13,141 nt of DNA from DATEPR01 sp036269975. GTDB lineage: Bacteria > Actinomycetota > Actinomycetes > Mycobacteriales > Pseudonocardiaceae. Location: NCBI GenBank assembly GCA_036269975.1, contig DATBDL010000425.1, positions 1-13,141 of the forward strand, given 5' to 3'. A program made the translations under genes and the position numbers. Positions 1-6,853 of the stretch are shown here, in pieces (position 1 is the stretch's first letter; each line of letters begins with the position of its first letter). The notes under the pieces were generated by a model, which ran no database searches, was not told the origin of the DNA, and saw nothing but the letters and a program-made list of their open reading frames with translations.

Positions 1-544
1 CCTTGGTGACGCCCATGGCGCCCTGGAGCGCCTTGACCGCCGCCACCGTGCGGGAACCGAACGTGTCCGATGTCGCGCTGGTGTGGTAACCGAGACCGGC
101 CAGGGCGGCGTTCAGTTCGCGCACGTCCTCGCCGGTGTCACCACTGGACAGGTCGCGGTAGAGCGGCATCGCGCCGTACAGCAGCACGACCGGAGCGCCG
201 TCGACCTGGTACAGCGTCTGGCCCTGGCCGATCACCTGACCGACAGCGGGCAGCGCCGTGATCGTGCCCTGCGCCCGGCCCACCACCTGGTGGGTCCCCG
301 GATAGCCGAGGGTGCCGCTGACCTGTTGCTGCGCGGTCAGATCCTGCCGGGTCACGGATGCCAACCCGGTCGGACCGTTGTTGTCGGTGACGGTTCCGTC
401 GTCCGGTGAGCCGCTGGCCGCCGGCAGGAGCTTGTTCCGTTCGGCCACCGCGGTGCCCGCGCCGGCCAGCACGAGCAGGGCGGTCGCCGTGATCGCCAGT
501 CGCCGCCCGGAACGGGTGCGTCGGGGGACTGCCTGGTCGGTCAT
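1..544 (-). CDS. Membrane-anchored peptidoglycan-binding-domain protein (efflux adaptor-like), 3' partial
   Basis: The first 181 residues are visible; the C-terminus lies beyond base 1. Residues 1-15 are basic (PRRTRSGRR), followed by one hydrophobic segment at about 16-34, so this is an N-terminal membrane anchor or uncleaved signal. Residues 64-125 (QQQVSGTLGYPG, GTITALPAVGQVIGQGQ, LYQVDGAPV) look like the barrel-sandwich start of HlyD/MacA-type adaptors. Residues 135-180 (GDTGEDVRELNAALAGLGY, then TFGSRTVAAVKALQ) match the PG_binding_1 fold. Actinobacterial proteins with this layout usually sit before a MacB-like ABC ATPase and permease, which would lie outside the window here. The ATG overlaps the stop of the upstream lipoprotein gene (ATGA at 544-541), so the two are probably co-translated. 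Export or cell-envelope attachment is inferred from architecture; the substrate is unknown. Confidence 0.8.
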   Translation of the reverse strand, partial: MTDQAVPRRTRSGRRLAITATALLVLAGAGTAVAERNKLLPAASGSPDDGTVTDNNGPTGLASVTRQDLTAQQQVSGTLGYPGTHQVVGRAQGTITALPAVGQVIGQGQTLYQVDGAPVVLLYGAMPLYRDLSSGDTGEDVRELNAALAGLGYHTSATSDTFGSRTVAAVKALQGAMGVTK

Positions 545-1119
545 TTGCCGCCGCCGGGGGCCCCGCCGGCCTGCACCATCATGCCGCCGCCGGGTTCGAG
601 TGACCGGCAGGCGGCCATGGCGTTCTGGAACTGGCTGGCATCGGGCTTGATGCCGGTGCCGTCGAGGTTCAGTGACATCGCGCCGTTCACGACGGTCGGG
701 TCGGGGAGGTTGGGCACGCCGTGCGAGCGGACGCACGCCGCCCATGGCGCGATCTTGGTCGGGTCGGCCTTGGTGGCGTCGGGGCCGCCCGACGGCATCA
801 GCGACTGGCAGGCCCGCTGCGCCGCCTGGAACACGGCGGAACTGGGGTCGAGCCCGCTGTCCTTGCCGAGTTGGATGCCCACGTTGTTCCCGGACTTGGT
901 GGGGTCGGGGAAGTTCTTGAGGCCGTGCGACCGCATGCACGCCGCGAAGGCCAGCATCTTGTCGAAATCGTTGCCCGACGAGGGGGTCGCGGCCGAAGTC
1001 GCGGTGGCACCGTTGCCGAGCGATGCGACCCCGGAACTGGCCGGCGCCGCCGAACATGCCGCTGTGCCGAGAACGGCGAGCAGGACTGCCGCGCATAAGG
1101 ACGATCGAGGTGTGAACAT
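541..1119 (-). CDS. Small lipoprotein with a duplicated Cys-RSHG-PDPT module, function unknown
   Basis: A 192-residue protein with a lipoprotein-type signal: basic start, hydrophobic stretch 8-20, and a lipobox-like TAAC with Cys22 as the likely lipidated residue. The Thr at -3 is unusual. After a Ser/Thr/Ala linker the protein is an internal duplication. Copy 1 (about 55-112) has FAACMRSHGLKNFPDPT and later QRACQSLMPSGG. Copy 2 (about 124-179) has WAACVRSHGVPNLPDPT and later MAACRSLEPGGG. Each copy therefore has two Cys (61/104 and 129/171) that could form a disulfide outside the membrane. Similar lipoproteins are common in actinobacteria next to efflux adaptor operons, but I know of no assigned function. 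Codon 8 is TTA (1098-1096), rare in this genome type. An ACCACT box at 1126-1131 on this strand lies 6 nt before the ATG, which suggests a leaderless transcript. The gene is divergent from the response regulator at 1207. Confidence 0.85.
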   Translation of the reverse strand: MFTPRSSLCAAVLLAVLGTAACSAAPASSGVASLGNGATATSAATPSSGNDFDKMLAFAACMRSHGLKNFPDPTKSGNNVGIQLGKDSGLDPSSAVFQAAQRACQSLMPSGGPDATKADPTKIAPWAACVRSHGVPNLPDPTVVNGAMSLNLDGTGIKPDASQFQNAMAACRSLEPGGGMMVQAGGAPGGGK

Positions 1120-1142
1120 GGCGACAGTGGTACGCGGACGAC

Positions 1143-1182
1143 GGTTACTCGACGGGAACGATTGCTGTTACCCCGGTGTAAC
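1143..1182. promoter_or_regulatory. GTTAC-type candidate operator between divergent genes
   Basis: The 87-bp gap between the divergent lipoprotein and response-regulator starts contains GTTAC at 1144-1148 and again at 1167-1171, plus its inverted copy GTAAC at 1178-1182. The last two form a perfect 5-bp inverted repeat around a 6-bp spacer; the first two are direct repeats 23 bp apart, about two helical turns. OmpR-family regulators often bind such repeats upstream of their own operon. Assignment to the neighbouring regulator is inference. Confidence 0.45.
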
Positions 1183-1190
1183 CGCTCACC

Positions 1191-1197
1191 GAGGAGG
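1191..1197 (+). promoter_or_regulatory. Shine-Dalgarno that fixes the response-regulator start
   Basis: GAGGAGG lies 9 nt before the GTG at 1207. It supports that GTG over the earlier in-frame TTG at 1162, because the receiver domain begins right at VRVLIVEDH. Confidence 0.75.
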
Positions 1198-1206
1198 CTG
1201 GCGCCG

Positions 1207-1860
1207 GTGCGGGTGTTGATCGTGGAGGACCATGTCGAGCTCGCCGAGACGGTGGCGACCGGACTCCGGCGTGAGGGCATGGCTGTTGATCTGGCGTTCG
1301 ACGGCGAACAGGCGCTGGAGCGCGGCGCGGTGCACGACTACGACGTGATCGTGCTGGACCGTGACCTGCCGGGGGTGCACGGCGACGACGTGTGCCGCAC
1401 GCTGGTCGAGTGCGGTGGCCGGGCGAGGGTGCTGATGCTGACCGCGGCCGCCACCATCGAGGACCGGGTGGACGGGCTGGGCATCGGCGCGGACGACTAC
1501 CTGCCCAAGCCGTTCGCGTTCGCCGAGCTGATCGCCAGGGTTCGCGCGCTGGCACGGCGCGCGGAGTGGGCGATACCACCCGTGCTGACCAAGGGGGACA
1601 TCTGGCTGGACTCGGGCAAGCGGGTGGCCAGCCGGGCCGGGCGACGACTCGACCTGTCACCGAAGGAGTTGGCGGTGCTGGAGCTGCTGCTGAGCGCCGA
1701 CGGGCGGGTCGTGTCGGCCGAGACGATGTTGGAACGGGTGTGGGACGAGGCGACCGATCCGTTCACCAACACGGTGAAGGTCACGGTCAGCCGGTTGCGC
1801 CGCAAGCTCGGCGACCCGCCGGTGATCGAGACGGTGCCGCAGGCGGGATACCGGCTGTGA
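1207..1860 (+). CDS. OmpR-family two-component response regulator
   Basis: A DNA-binding transcriptional regulator of 217 residues, the normal length for the family. The receiver domain (1-112) has the acidic pair E7/D8, phospho-acceptor D51 in VLDRDLPG, switch residue T79 in LMLTAA, and K101 in YLPKPF. A winged-helix domain (about 125-217) follows, with LSPKELAVLELLL, TVKVTVSRLRRKLG and the ending ETVPQAGYRL. The GTG start is set by a strong GAGGAGG. The stop overlaps the start of the kinase gene (GTGA, 1857-1860), so this is a coupled regulator-kinase pair. It lies head-to-head with the lipoprotein/adaptor pair, so control of that export or envelope module is the natural inference. The inducing signal cannot be read from the sequence. 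Confidence 0.95.
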   Translation: MRVLIVEDHVELAETVATGLRREGMAVDLAFDGEQALERGAVHDYDVIVLDRDLPGVHGDDVCRTLVECGGRARVLMLTAAATIEDRVDGLGIGADDYLPKPFAFAELIARVRALARRAEWAIPPVLTKGDIWLDSGKRVASRAGRRLDLSPKELAVLELLLSADGRVVSAETMLERVWDEATDPFTNTVKVTVSRLRRKLGDPPVIETVPQAGYRL

Positions 1861-3071
1861 AGACGCCGCAACGAACCATCCGGCTGCGTCTGACCCTGCT
1901 GTACGGCGGGCTGTTCGTCGTCGCGGGCGCCGCGCTGCTGGCCATCACCTACTTCCTCGTCGCCAGCAATGTCGGCGGCGTCACCGAGGGTTTGTACCGC
2001 GTCAGTGCCATCGGCGTGCCGCAGGTCGTCGTCGGGGCGAATCCGCCGACGCCCCTGCCCACGCTGGAACCCGATGAGATGGTGCGGTATATGCAGGCTC
2101 AGGCCGTTGCGGCTCGTTCGGCCGAGTTGCGGCAGCTCCTGACACTGTCCGGTGTCGCATTGGTGATCATGGCCGCGCTGTCGGTCCTGCTGGGCTGGCT
2201 GGTCGCCGGCCGCGCGCTGCTGCCGTTGCGCGCGATGACCGGCAAGGCGCGGCAGATCTCCGAGGCGAACCTGCACGAGCGGCTCGCCGTGACGGGGCCG
2301 GACGACGAACTGAAGGAGCTCGGCGACACGTTCGACGGCCTGCTCGGCCGGTTGGACAGCGCGTTCGCGGCGCAGAAACGGTTCGTCGCCAACGCGTCGC
2401 ACGAACTGCGTACGCCGTTGACGTTGCAGCGCGCGATGTTGGAGGTGGCGCTGACCGACCCGGCCGCTGACACCGACACGCTGCGCAGGGTGTGCCAGCG
2501 GGTGCTGGCCACCGGCGAGGAACAGGAACGGATGATCGAGGCCCTGCTCACGCTCGCCCGCAGCCAGCGTGGCCTGGACGTGTGGCAGCACGTCGACCTG
2601 GCGCGGATCACCACGGACGTGGTGGCCGGGCACGGGAGAGGACTGGCCACCGCCATCGAGGCCGCCTCGACGGTCGGTGACGACCGGCTGGTCGAACGAC
2701 TCGTGGCCAACCTGGTGGAGAACGCGGTCCGGCACAACGTGCCCGGCGGATGGGTGCGGGTGGACACGAGTTCGGTGGACGGTCAGCCGATGCTCCGCGT
2801 GGCCAACAGCGGCCCCGTGATCCCACCGGACCGCGTCGGCGCGTTGTTCCAACCGTTCCTACGGATGGCGGAGCGCACCGGAACCAGGGACGGGCACGGT
2901 CTCGGACTGTCCATTGTGGCCGCGATCGCGGACGCGCACGGCGCCGTGCTCACCGTGACGGCCAATCCCGACGGCGGGCTGACCGTCACGGTCCTGTTCC
3001 CCGACGTCTACAACCGGCGGGTGTCCAGCACGTCCTCGACCGCCGAATCGCCCTCTCTTGCCACCCGATAG
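1857..3071 (+). CDS. Two-component sensor histidine kinase (HisKA/HATPase_c, HAMP)
   Basis: A 404-residue membrane kinase, partner of the upstream OmpR-type regulator. Transmembrane helices lie at about 12-35 and 95-117, enclosing a short extracytoplasmic sensor of about 60 residues. HAMP follows at 118-170. The H-box NASHELRTPL has phospho-accepting His182. The ATP-binding domain has an N-box NLVENAVRHN (key Asn289) and a G2 box GHGLGLSIV (347-355). The G1 box reads ANSGPVIP instead of the usual DxGxGIP, so its Asp is replaced; related actinobacterial kinases tolerate this, but it may weaken ATP binding. The GTG start at 1857 overlaps the regulator's stop. The last 64 bp overlap the convergent peptidase E-like gene, and the final 20 or so residues form a Ser/Thr-rich tail outside the catalytic fold. 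Confidence 0.93.
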   Translation: MKTPQRTIRLRLTLLYGGLFVVAGAALLAITYFLVASNVGGVTEGLYRVSAIGVPQVVVGANPPTPLPTLEPDEMVRYMQAQAVAARSAELRQLLTLSGVALVIMAALSVLLGWLVAGRALLPLRAMTGKARQISEANLHERLAVTGPDDELKELGDTFDGLLGRLDSAFAAQKRFVANASHELRTPLTLQRAMLEVALTDPAADTDTLRRVCQRVLATGEEQERMIEALLTLARSQRGLDVWQHVDLARITTDVVAGHGRGLATAIEAASTVGDDRLVERLVANLVENAVRHNVPGGWVRVDTSSVDGQPMLRVANSGPVIPPDRVGALFQPFLRMAERTGTRDGHGLGLSIVAAIADAHGAVLTVTANPDGGLTVTVLFPDVYNRRVSSTSSTAESPSLATR

Positions 3072-3733
3072 GCGTTCCCCACCGCCACTTCCGCCACCGC
3101 TTCGACCATCGTCGTCCCCCGGTAGAGCAGGCCGACGCCGTCGTCGGTGCAGTACGTGAGCGGCAGCGTGCCGTCCGCGACGGCCGCCCGCACCATCGGC
3201 CTGCGCATCGCCTCTGAGTCGTAGTGCACGCCGTTGCCGTAGGGCAGGAACGCCAAACCGTTGGTCTGTAAGCGTAATTCCGGACCGTACGAGTCGGTCG
3301 GCCCGCCGACGTGCCAGCAGATCGAGCCGGCCGATATCCCGCCGAGCACCACCCCGTCCCGCCACGCCCTGTGCATCACGGGACCGAGTTCGTGCACCGC
3401 CCACACCGCGAGCAGATTCGCCACCGAGCCGCCGTTGACCCACACCACGTCGCTCGAACCGACGAAGTCGTCCAGGTCGTCGGTGGGCGGCATGGTGAAC
3501 AGGTTCAGATGGGTCACCTCGACCCCGGCGATCTGGCCGGCCTCGGACACCCGTGCGTTGAACCAGCGCGGATCACCCGCCGCCGTCCCGACATGGCACA
3601 GCCGTGGTCGTCGGCCGGTCACGCCGGCCAACTCGATCGCGAAGTCGATCAGCGCACCGAACTCCAGGTCCGTTCGGTAACCGGCGCGCCACCCTCCGGA
3701 GGTCGCCAGAATGGTTGGTTGATCAGCGGGCAT
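3008..3733 (-). CDS. Peptidase E-like protein (S51 / type 1 glutamine amidotransferase-like fold)
   Basis: A 241-residue protein, the usual size for family S51. The start chosen at 3733 puts the first strand (TILATSGG) just after the N-terminus, as in relatives; an earlier in-frame ATG at 3790 would add 19 residues with no family match. The nucleophile elbow GGISAGSICW gives catalytic Ser134, with Asp147 (PTDSYG) and His170 (GVHYDSE) spaced like the Ser-Asp-His triad of Salmonella PepE. Known members cleave N-terminal Asp-X dipeptides or are cyanophycinase relatives; the substrate here is not certain. A CAACAT box 7 nt before the ATG suggests a leaderless transcript. Codons 153 and 155 are both TTA, rare in this genome type. 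The gene is convergent with and overlaps the kinase, and divergent from the ABC operon across a 122-bp gap. Confidence 0.88.
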   Translation of the reverse strand: MPADQPTILATSGGWRAGYRTDLEFGALIDFAIELAGVTGRRPRLCHVGTAAGDPRWFNARVSEAGQIAGVEVTHLNLFTMPPTDDLDDFVGSSDVVWVNGGSVANLLAVWAVHELGPVMHRAWRDGVVLGGISAGSICWHVGGPTDSYGPELRLQTNGLAFLPYGNGVHYDSEAMRRPMVRAAVADGTLPLTYCTDDGVGLLYRGTTMVEAVAEVAVGNAYRVAREGDSAVEDVLDTRRL

Positions 3734-3787
3734 GCGATGGATGTTGTCAGCCCGCGACCGGCGCTGCCACCCAAACGATCGACCTGA

Positions 3788-3816
3788 CACATGTCATGGC
3801 TACGAGATGACGTGTG
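3788..3816. promoter_or_regulatory. Candidate operator: 10-bp inverted repeat with 9-bp spacer
   Basis: CACATGTCAT (3788-3797) and ATGACGTGTG (3807-3816) match as an inverted repeat in 9 of 10 positions, centred at 3802. It lies between the divergent peptidase E-like and ABC exporter genes. If the ABC transcript is leaderless at 3856, the centre is near -54, a typical activator position. The operon's own NarL-type regulator is a candidate ligand, because this class binds inverted repeats. Confidence 0.5.
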
Positions 3817-3843
3817 ATCCGCCCGAACCGGGCAAGCCGCCGT

Positions 3844-3849
3844 CATGCT
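3844..3849 (+). promoter_or_regulatory. Probable -10 box of the ABC exporter operon (leaderless)
   Basis: CATGCT lies 6 nt before the ATG at 3856, and no Shine-Dalgarno is present. Position and spacing match the TAGGCT and TACGCT boxes before dgt and the sigma-factor gene. No convincing -35 is visible. Confidence 0.4.
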
Positions 3850-3855
3850 GTGCAC

Positions 3856-4818
3856 ATGAACGAAGCAACGAGGGGAACCGGCTACGGCCAACAGGGCCCC
3901 GGCCGGGCCGAGGTGTCCGCCGGCGCCGCTGTCAGCCTGAGTGGCCTGCGTAAACACTACGGGGAGGTGCGCGCGGTCGACGGGGTCGACCTGGTGATCG
4001 CGCCGGGCGAGGTCGTCGCGCTGCTGGGGCCCAACGGGGCGGGCAAATCGACCACCGTGGACATGCTGTTGGGGCTGAGCAATCCGGACTCGGGGGAGGC
4101 CCGGATCTTCGGCCAGACGCCACGTGACGCGGTCGCCGCAGGCGCGGTCGGGGCCATGCTCCAGGAGGGTTCGCTGCTGGACGACGCCACGGTCGGCGAG
4201 ACGGTCGCGATGATCGCGTCGCTGCACCGCAAGCCGATGCCGGTCGCCGAGGCACTGCGGCGGGCCAACGTCGAGGACCTGTCCGGCCGCATGTGCACCA
4301 AGCTGTCCGGCGGCCAGAAGCAGCGGGTCCGGTTCGCCGTCGCGTTGGTCTGCGACCCGCACCTGCTGGTGCTGGACGAGCCGACGTCGGCGATGGACGT
4401 GGGTACCCGGCGCGAGTTCTGGCAGTCGATGAAGGAGTTCACCGAGGCCGGCAAGACCGTCCTGTTCGCGACGCACTACCTGGACGAGGCCGAGGAGTTC
4501 GCCGACCGGGTCGTGCTGATGCGCAGCGGCCGGATCGTCGCTGACGGTTCGGTGGCCGAGGTCCGGTCCGTCGTGTCAGGTCGCACACTGACCGCGCAGG
4601 TGTCCGGGGCCACCCAGTCGGCCATGCGGACGCTGCCCGGTGTCCGCGGCGCCGACGTCCGGGGTGAACGGGTCGCGCTGGACTGCGCCGACTCCGACGC
4701 CACGATCCGGGCATTGATCACGACCTACCCGCAGGCATACGACATCGAGATCAAGGCACTCGGCCTTGAAGAGGCATTCCTCGCCCTGACCGGCGACAAC
4801 GAGGGGGGAACCCGATGA
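3856..4818 (+). CDS. ABC-2 exporter ATP-binding subunit (DrrA/CcmA-like)
   Basis: The ATPase of a two-gene exporter, 320 residues. It has Walker A GPNGAGKST (58-66), Q-loop Gln103, signature LSGGQ (150-154), Walker B LLVLDEP with catalytic Glu175, and switch His207 in FATHYLDEAEEFADR. After the ATPase domain a C-terminal extension of about 90 residues, typical of drug-export members, ends in ALGLEEAFLALTG. The first 20 residues or so are a Gly-rich, probably disordered leader not seen in all relatives. A GTG at 3913 is a possible alternative start, but the leaderless -10 box favours 3856. The stop overlaps the permease ATG (ATGA, 4815-4818). The substrate is unknown; lipids, antibiotics or peptides would all fit the family. 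Confidence 0.93.
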   Translation: MNEATRGTGYGQQGPGRAEVSAGAAVSLSGLRKHYGEVRAVDGVDLVIAPGEVVALLGPNGAGKSTTVDMLLGLSNPDSGEARIFGQTPRDAVAAGAVGAMLQEGSLLDDATVGETVAMIASLHRKPMPVAEALRRANVEDLSGRMCTKLSGGQKQRVRFAVALVCDPHLLVLDEPTSAMDVGTRREFWQSMKEFTEAGKTVLFATHYLDEAEEFADRVVLMRSGRIVADGSVAEVRSVVSGRTLTAQVSGATQSAMRTLPGVRGADVRGERVALDCADSDATIRALITTYPQAYDIEIKALGLEEAFLALTGDNEGGTR

Positions 4819-5555
4819 GGACCGCGTACCTGGCGCTGGAGGCCAAACGGGCCCTGCGCAATCCGCGCTTCCTGATGTTCACCGTCGTGTTCCCGGTGGT
4901 GATCTTCGTCATCGACGTCGCTGCGTTCGGCAAGGGCGCGGTGCCCGACAGCAACGGCGTTCCCTACACGTCGCTGTTGATGGTCAGCCTCGCCGCGTTC
5001 GGTGGGTTCATGGCCGCGATGAACACCGGTGCCCGTACCGCGGTGGAACGGGCCTCCGGCTGGCAGCGGCAACTGCGGCTCACCCCGCTGAAGCCGACCG
5101 GCTACCTGGTGGCCAAGGGCGCCGTCGGCACCCTGGTCGCGCTGCCGCCGATCGTGCTCGTGTCCCTGGTGGGCGTGCTCGTGGAGGGCGTGCACCTGTC
5201 GGGCGGCGCGTGGGCGCAGGTCGTGCTCGGGGCATGGGTGGCCACGATCCCGTTCGCGGTGCTCGGCCTCCTGGTCGGACAGTTGGCCACGGCCGAGACC
5301 ATGCAGGTGTTCACCAGCGGCCTGATGATCGTGCTGGGATTCCTCGGCGGCATCCTCATCCCGGTCCAGGTGTTCCCGTCGTGGCTGTCCCACATCTCCA
5401 TGGTGCTGCCCAGCTACTGGCTGTCGCAGATCGGGCAGGGCGCGCTGTTCGGCAACGACAACCTCGGCAAGGCGATCCTCTGGTTGGCCGCCTGGACGGT
5501 GGTCTTCGCGTTCCTGGTGGTGCGCCGTTACCAGCGCGACAGCGCCAGGGTCTGA
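4815..5555 (+). CDS. ABC-2 type exporter permease
   Basis: A membrane subunit of 246 residues with six hydrophobic spans, at about 20-38, 52-70, 102-124, 134-156, 164-186 and 218-237. The N-terminal LEAKRALRNPRF and the cytosolic segment GARTAVERASGWQRQLRLTP are characteristic of ABC-2 permeases of this size, as is the late LPSYWLSQIGQGAL. It pairs with the ATPase encoded just upstream, probably as a homodimer with two ATPases. The ATGA overlap indicates translational coupling. A sensor kinase gene begins 44 bp downstream on the same strand, so exporter and signalling proteins are probably made from one transcript. Confidence 0.92.
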   Translation: MRTAYLALEAKRALRNPRFLMFTVVFPVVIFVIDVAAFGKGAVPDSNGVPYTSLLMVSLAAFGGFMAAMNTGARTAVERASGWQRQLRLTPLKPTGYLVAKGAVGTLVALPPIVLVSLVGVLVEGVHLSGGAWAQVVLGAWVATIPFAVLGLLVGQLATAETMQVFTSGLMIVLGFLGGILIPVQVFPSWLSHISMVLPSYWLSQIGQGALFGNDNLGKAILWLAAWTVVFAFLVVRRYQRDSARV

Positions 5556-5586
5556 CCCGAGAGGCGGCCGGGGCGAGAATGAGGAC

Positions 5587-5591
5587 GGAGG
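5587..5591 (+). promoter_or_regulatory. Shine-Dalgarno that decides the sensor-kinase start
   Basis: GGAGG sits 8 nt before the GTG at 5600. The in-frame ATGs at 5579 and 5618 have no comparable site, so GTG 5600 is preferred. Confidence 0.65.
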
Positions 5592-5599
5592 TACGGGAC

Positions 5600-6853
5600 G
5601 TGGACAAGCACGACGACATGGACAGCCGATGCGACGCCGACGAGCGGTTCAACGGGTGGGTCTGGCCGAGTTGGGACCGCGAGCCGTTCCCCCGCACCCG
5701 CGGTGAGATCCTCGGCGGCTTCCTGTGGCCGGGCGTGTTCCTGTTCTTCCTGGTCCAGCCGATCACCCAGGTACTCGACGGGCACCACGCCCGGTGGCAG
5801 GCCGTCACGGTGATCGCCGACGTGGTGGTGTTCTCGGTCAGCTACCTCGGCGTGCTGTGGTTCGGCCAGCGGTCACGGCATCTGCACCGCGCGCTGATGA
5901 TCGCCTGGCTGACCCTGTTCCCGATCTGCCTCGCCGTGCTGCTCGGACCGGAGGGGCTCACCTTCTTCACCTATTCGATCGCGGCCGCGGTCATGATGCT
6001 GCCGGCCAACGTCGGCGTCACGTACGGCTTCGGCTGTGCGGTGTCGCTGTTGATTTCCTCGAAGATCGTGGACGGCACGGCGGACTGGGGCGAGACACTC
6101 GTCCTCGTCGTGCTGACGATGGCGATGTACGCGTTCGGCAGCCTGTTCCGGACCGTCCGGCAGCTACGGGCGACGCAGGGCAAGATGGCGCGGCTCGCGG
6201 TCGCGGAGGAACGCTCCCGGCTGGCCCGCGACCTGCACGACGTCCTCGGCCACAGCCTCACCACGATCACCGTCAAGGCGGGCCTCGCCCGGCGGGTGCT
6301 GGAGACGTCGAACGATCGACAGCGGGCCATCGACGAGGTCAGGGACGTCGAGGAACTGGCCCGCCAGGCGCTCACCGACGTGCGGGCCACCGTGTCCGGC
6401 TACCGGACCGCGTCGCTGCCGGCCGAACTCGTCGGTGCGCGTGCTGCCCTGTCGGCCGCCGGCATCGCCGCCGACCTGCCGCACGCGGTGGACGACGTGA
6501 CCGGCGGCCTGCGGACCACGTTCGCCTACGTCCTGCGGGAGGGCGTGACCAACGTGATCCGGCACAGCAACGCGAGCCGGTGCGAGGTCCGGCTCGGTGA
6601 CACGTGGCTCGAAGTGCGGGACAACGGCAGGTCCGCCGCCGATGTCGTCGTCTCGTCCAGGGCGACGGGCGGAGGGCACGGCCTTTCCGGCCTGGCCGAG
6701 CGGGTCGCCGAGGTCGACGGCACGCTCGACGCGGGGCCGTTGCCGGAGGGTGGTTTCATGCTGCGTGTGAGCGTCCCGTCGTCGGCGAAGCCGGCCACCA
6801 GCAGCACATCGGAGCCGGGTCTCTCCGGCCAGACCGCGGTCGGCATGGCGTGA
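5600..6853 (+). CDS. NarL/DesK-type sensor histidine kinase (HisKA_3)
   Basis: A 417-residue membrane kinase. The first 38 residues are charged and cytosolic. About six membrane spans follow, at 40-59, 68-89, 97-116, 120-135, 137-153 and 165-183, with almost no extracytoplasmic domain, so it probably senses changes within the membrane. The dimerisation/phosphotransfer motif LARDLHDVLGHSL carries phospho-accepting His213. The ATPase domain has REGVTNVIRHSNA (Asn318), RDNGR (Asp341) and GGGHGLSGLAERV (357-369). A Ser/Thr-rich tail of about 25 residues follows the fold. The stop overlaps the response-regulator start (GTGA, 6850-6853). Placement after an ABC-2 exporter is a recurring actinobacterial arrangement in which the kinase/regulator pair controls the exporter; the signal is unknown. 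Confidence 0.93.
   Translation: MDKHDDMDSRCDADERFNGWVWPSWDREPFPRTRGEILGGFLWPGVFLFFLVQPITQVLDGHHARWQAVTVIADVVVFSVSYLGVLWFGQRSRHLHRALMIAWLTLFPICLAVLLGPEGLTFFTYSIAAAVMMLPANVGVTYGFGCAVSLLISSKIVDGTADWGETLVLVVLTMAMYAFGSLFRTVRQLRATQGKMARLAVAEERSRLARDLHDVLGHSLTTITVKAGLARRVLETSNDRQRAIDEVRDVEELARQALTDVRATVSGYRTASLPAELVGARAALSAAGIAADLPHAVDDVTGGLRTTFAYVLREGVTNVIRHSNASRCEVRLGDTWLEVRDNGRSAADVVVSSRATGGGHGLSGLAERVAEVDGTLDAGPLPEGGFMLRVSVPSSAKPATSSTSEPGLSGQTAVGMA

Noticed and set aside
1497..2852. 451-codon minus-strand frame antisense to the two-component system
   Set aside because: His/Gln/Arg-rich shadow of the kinase gene; the plus-strand frames carry complete receiver, HAMP and kinase motifs.
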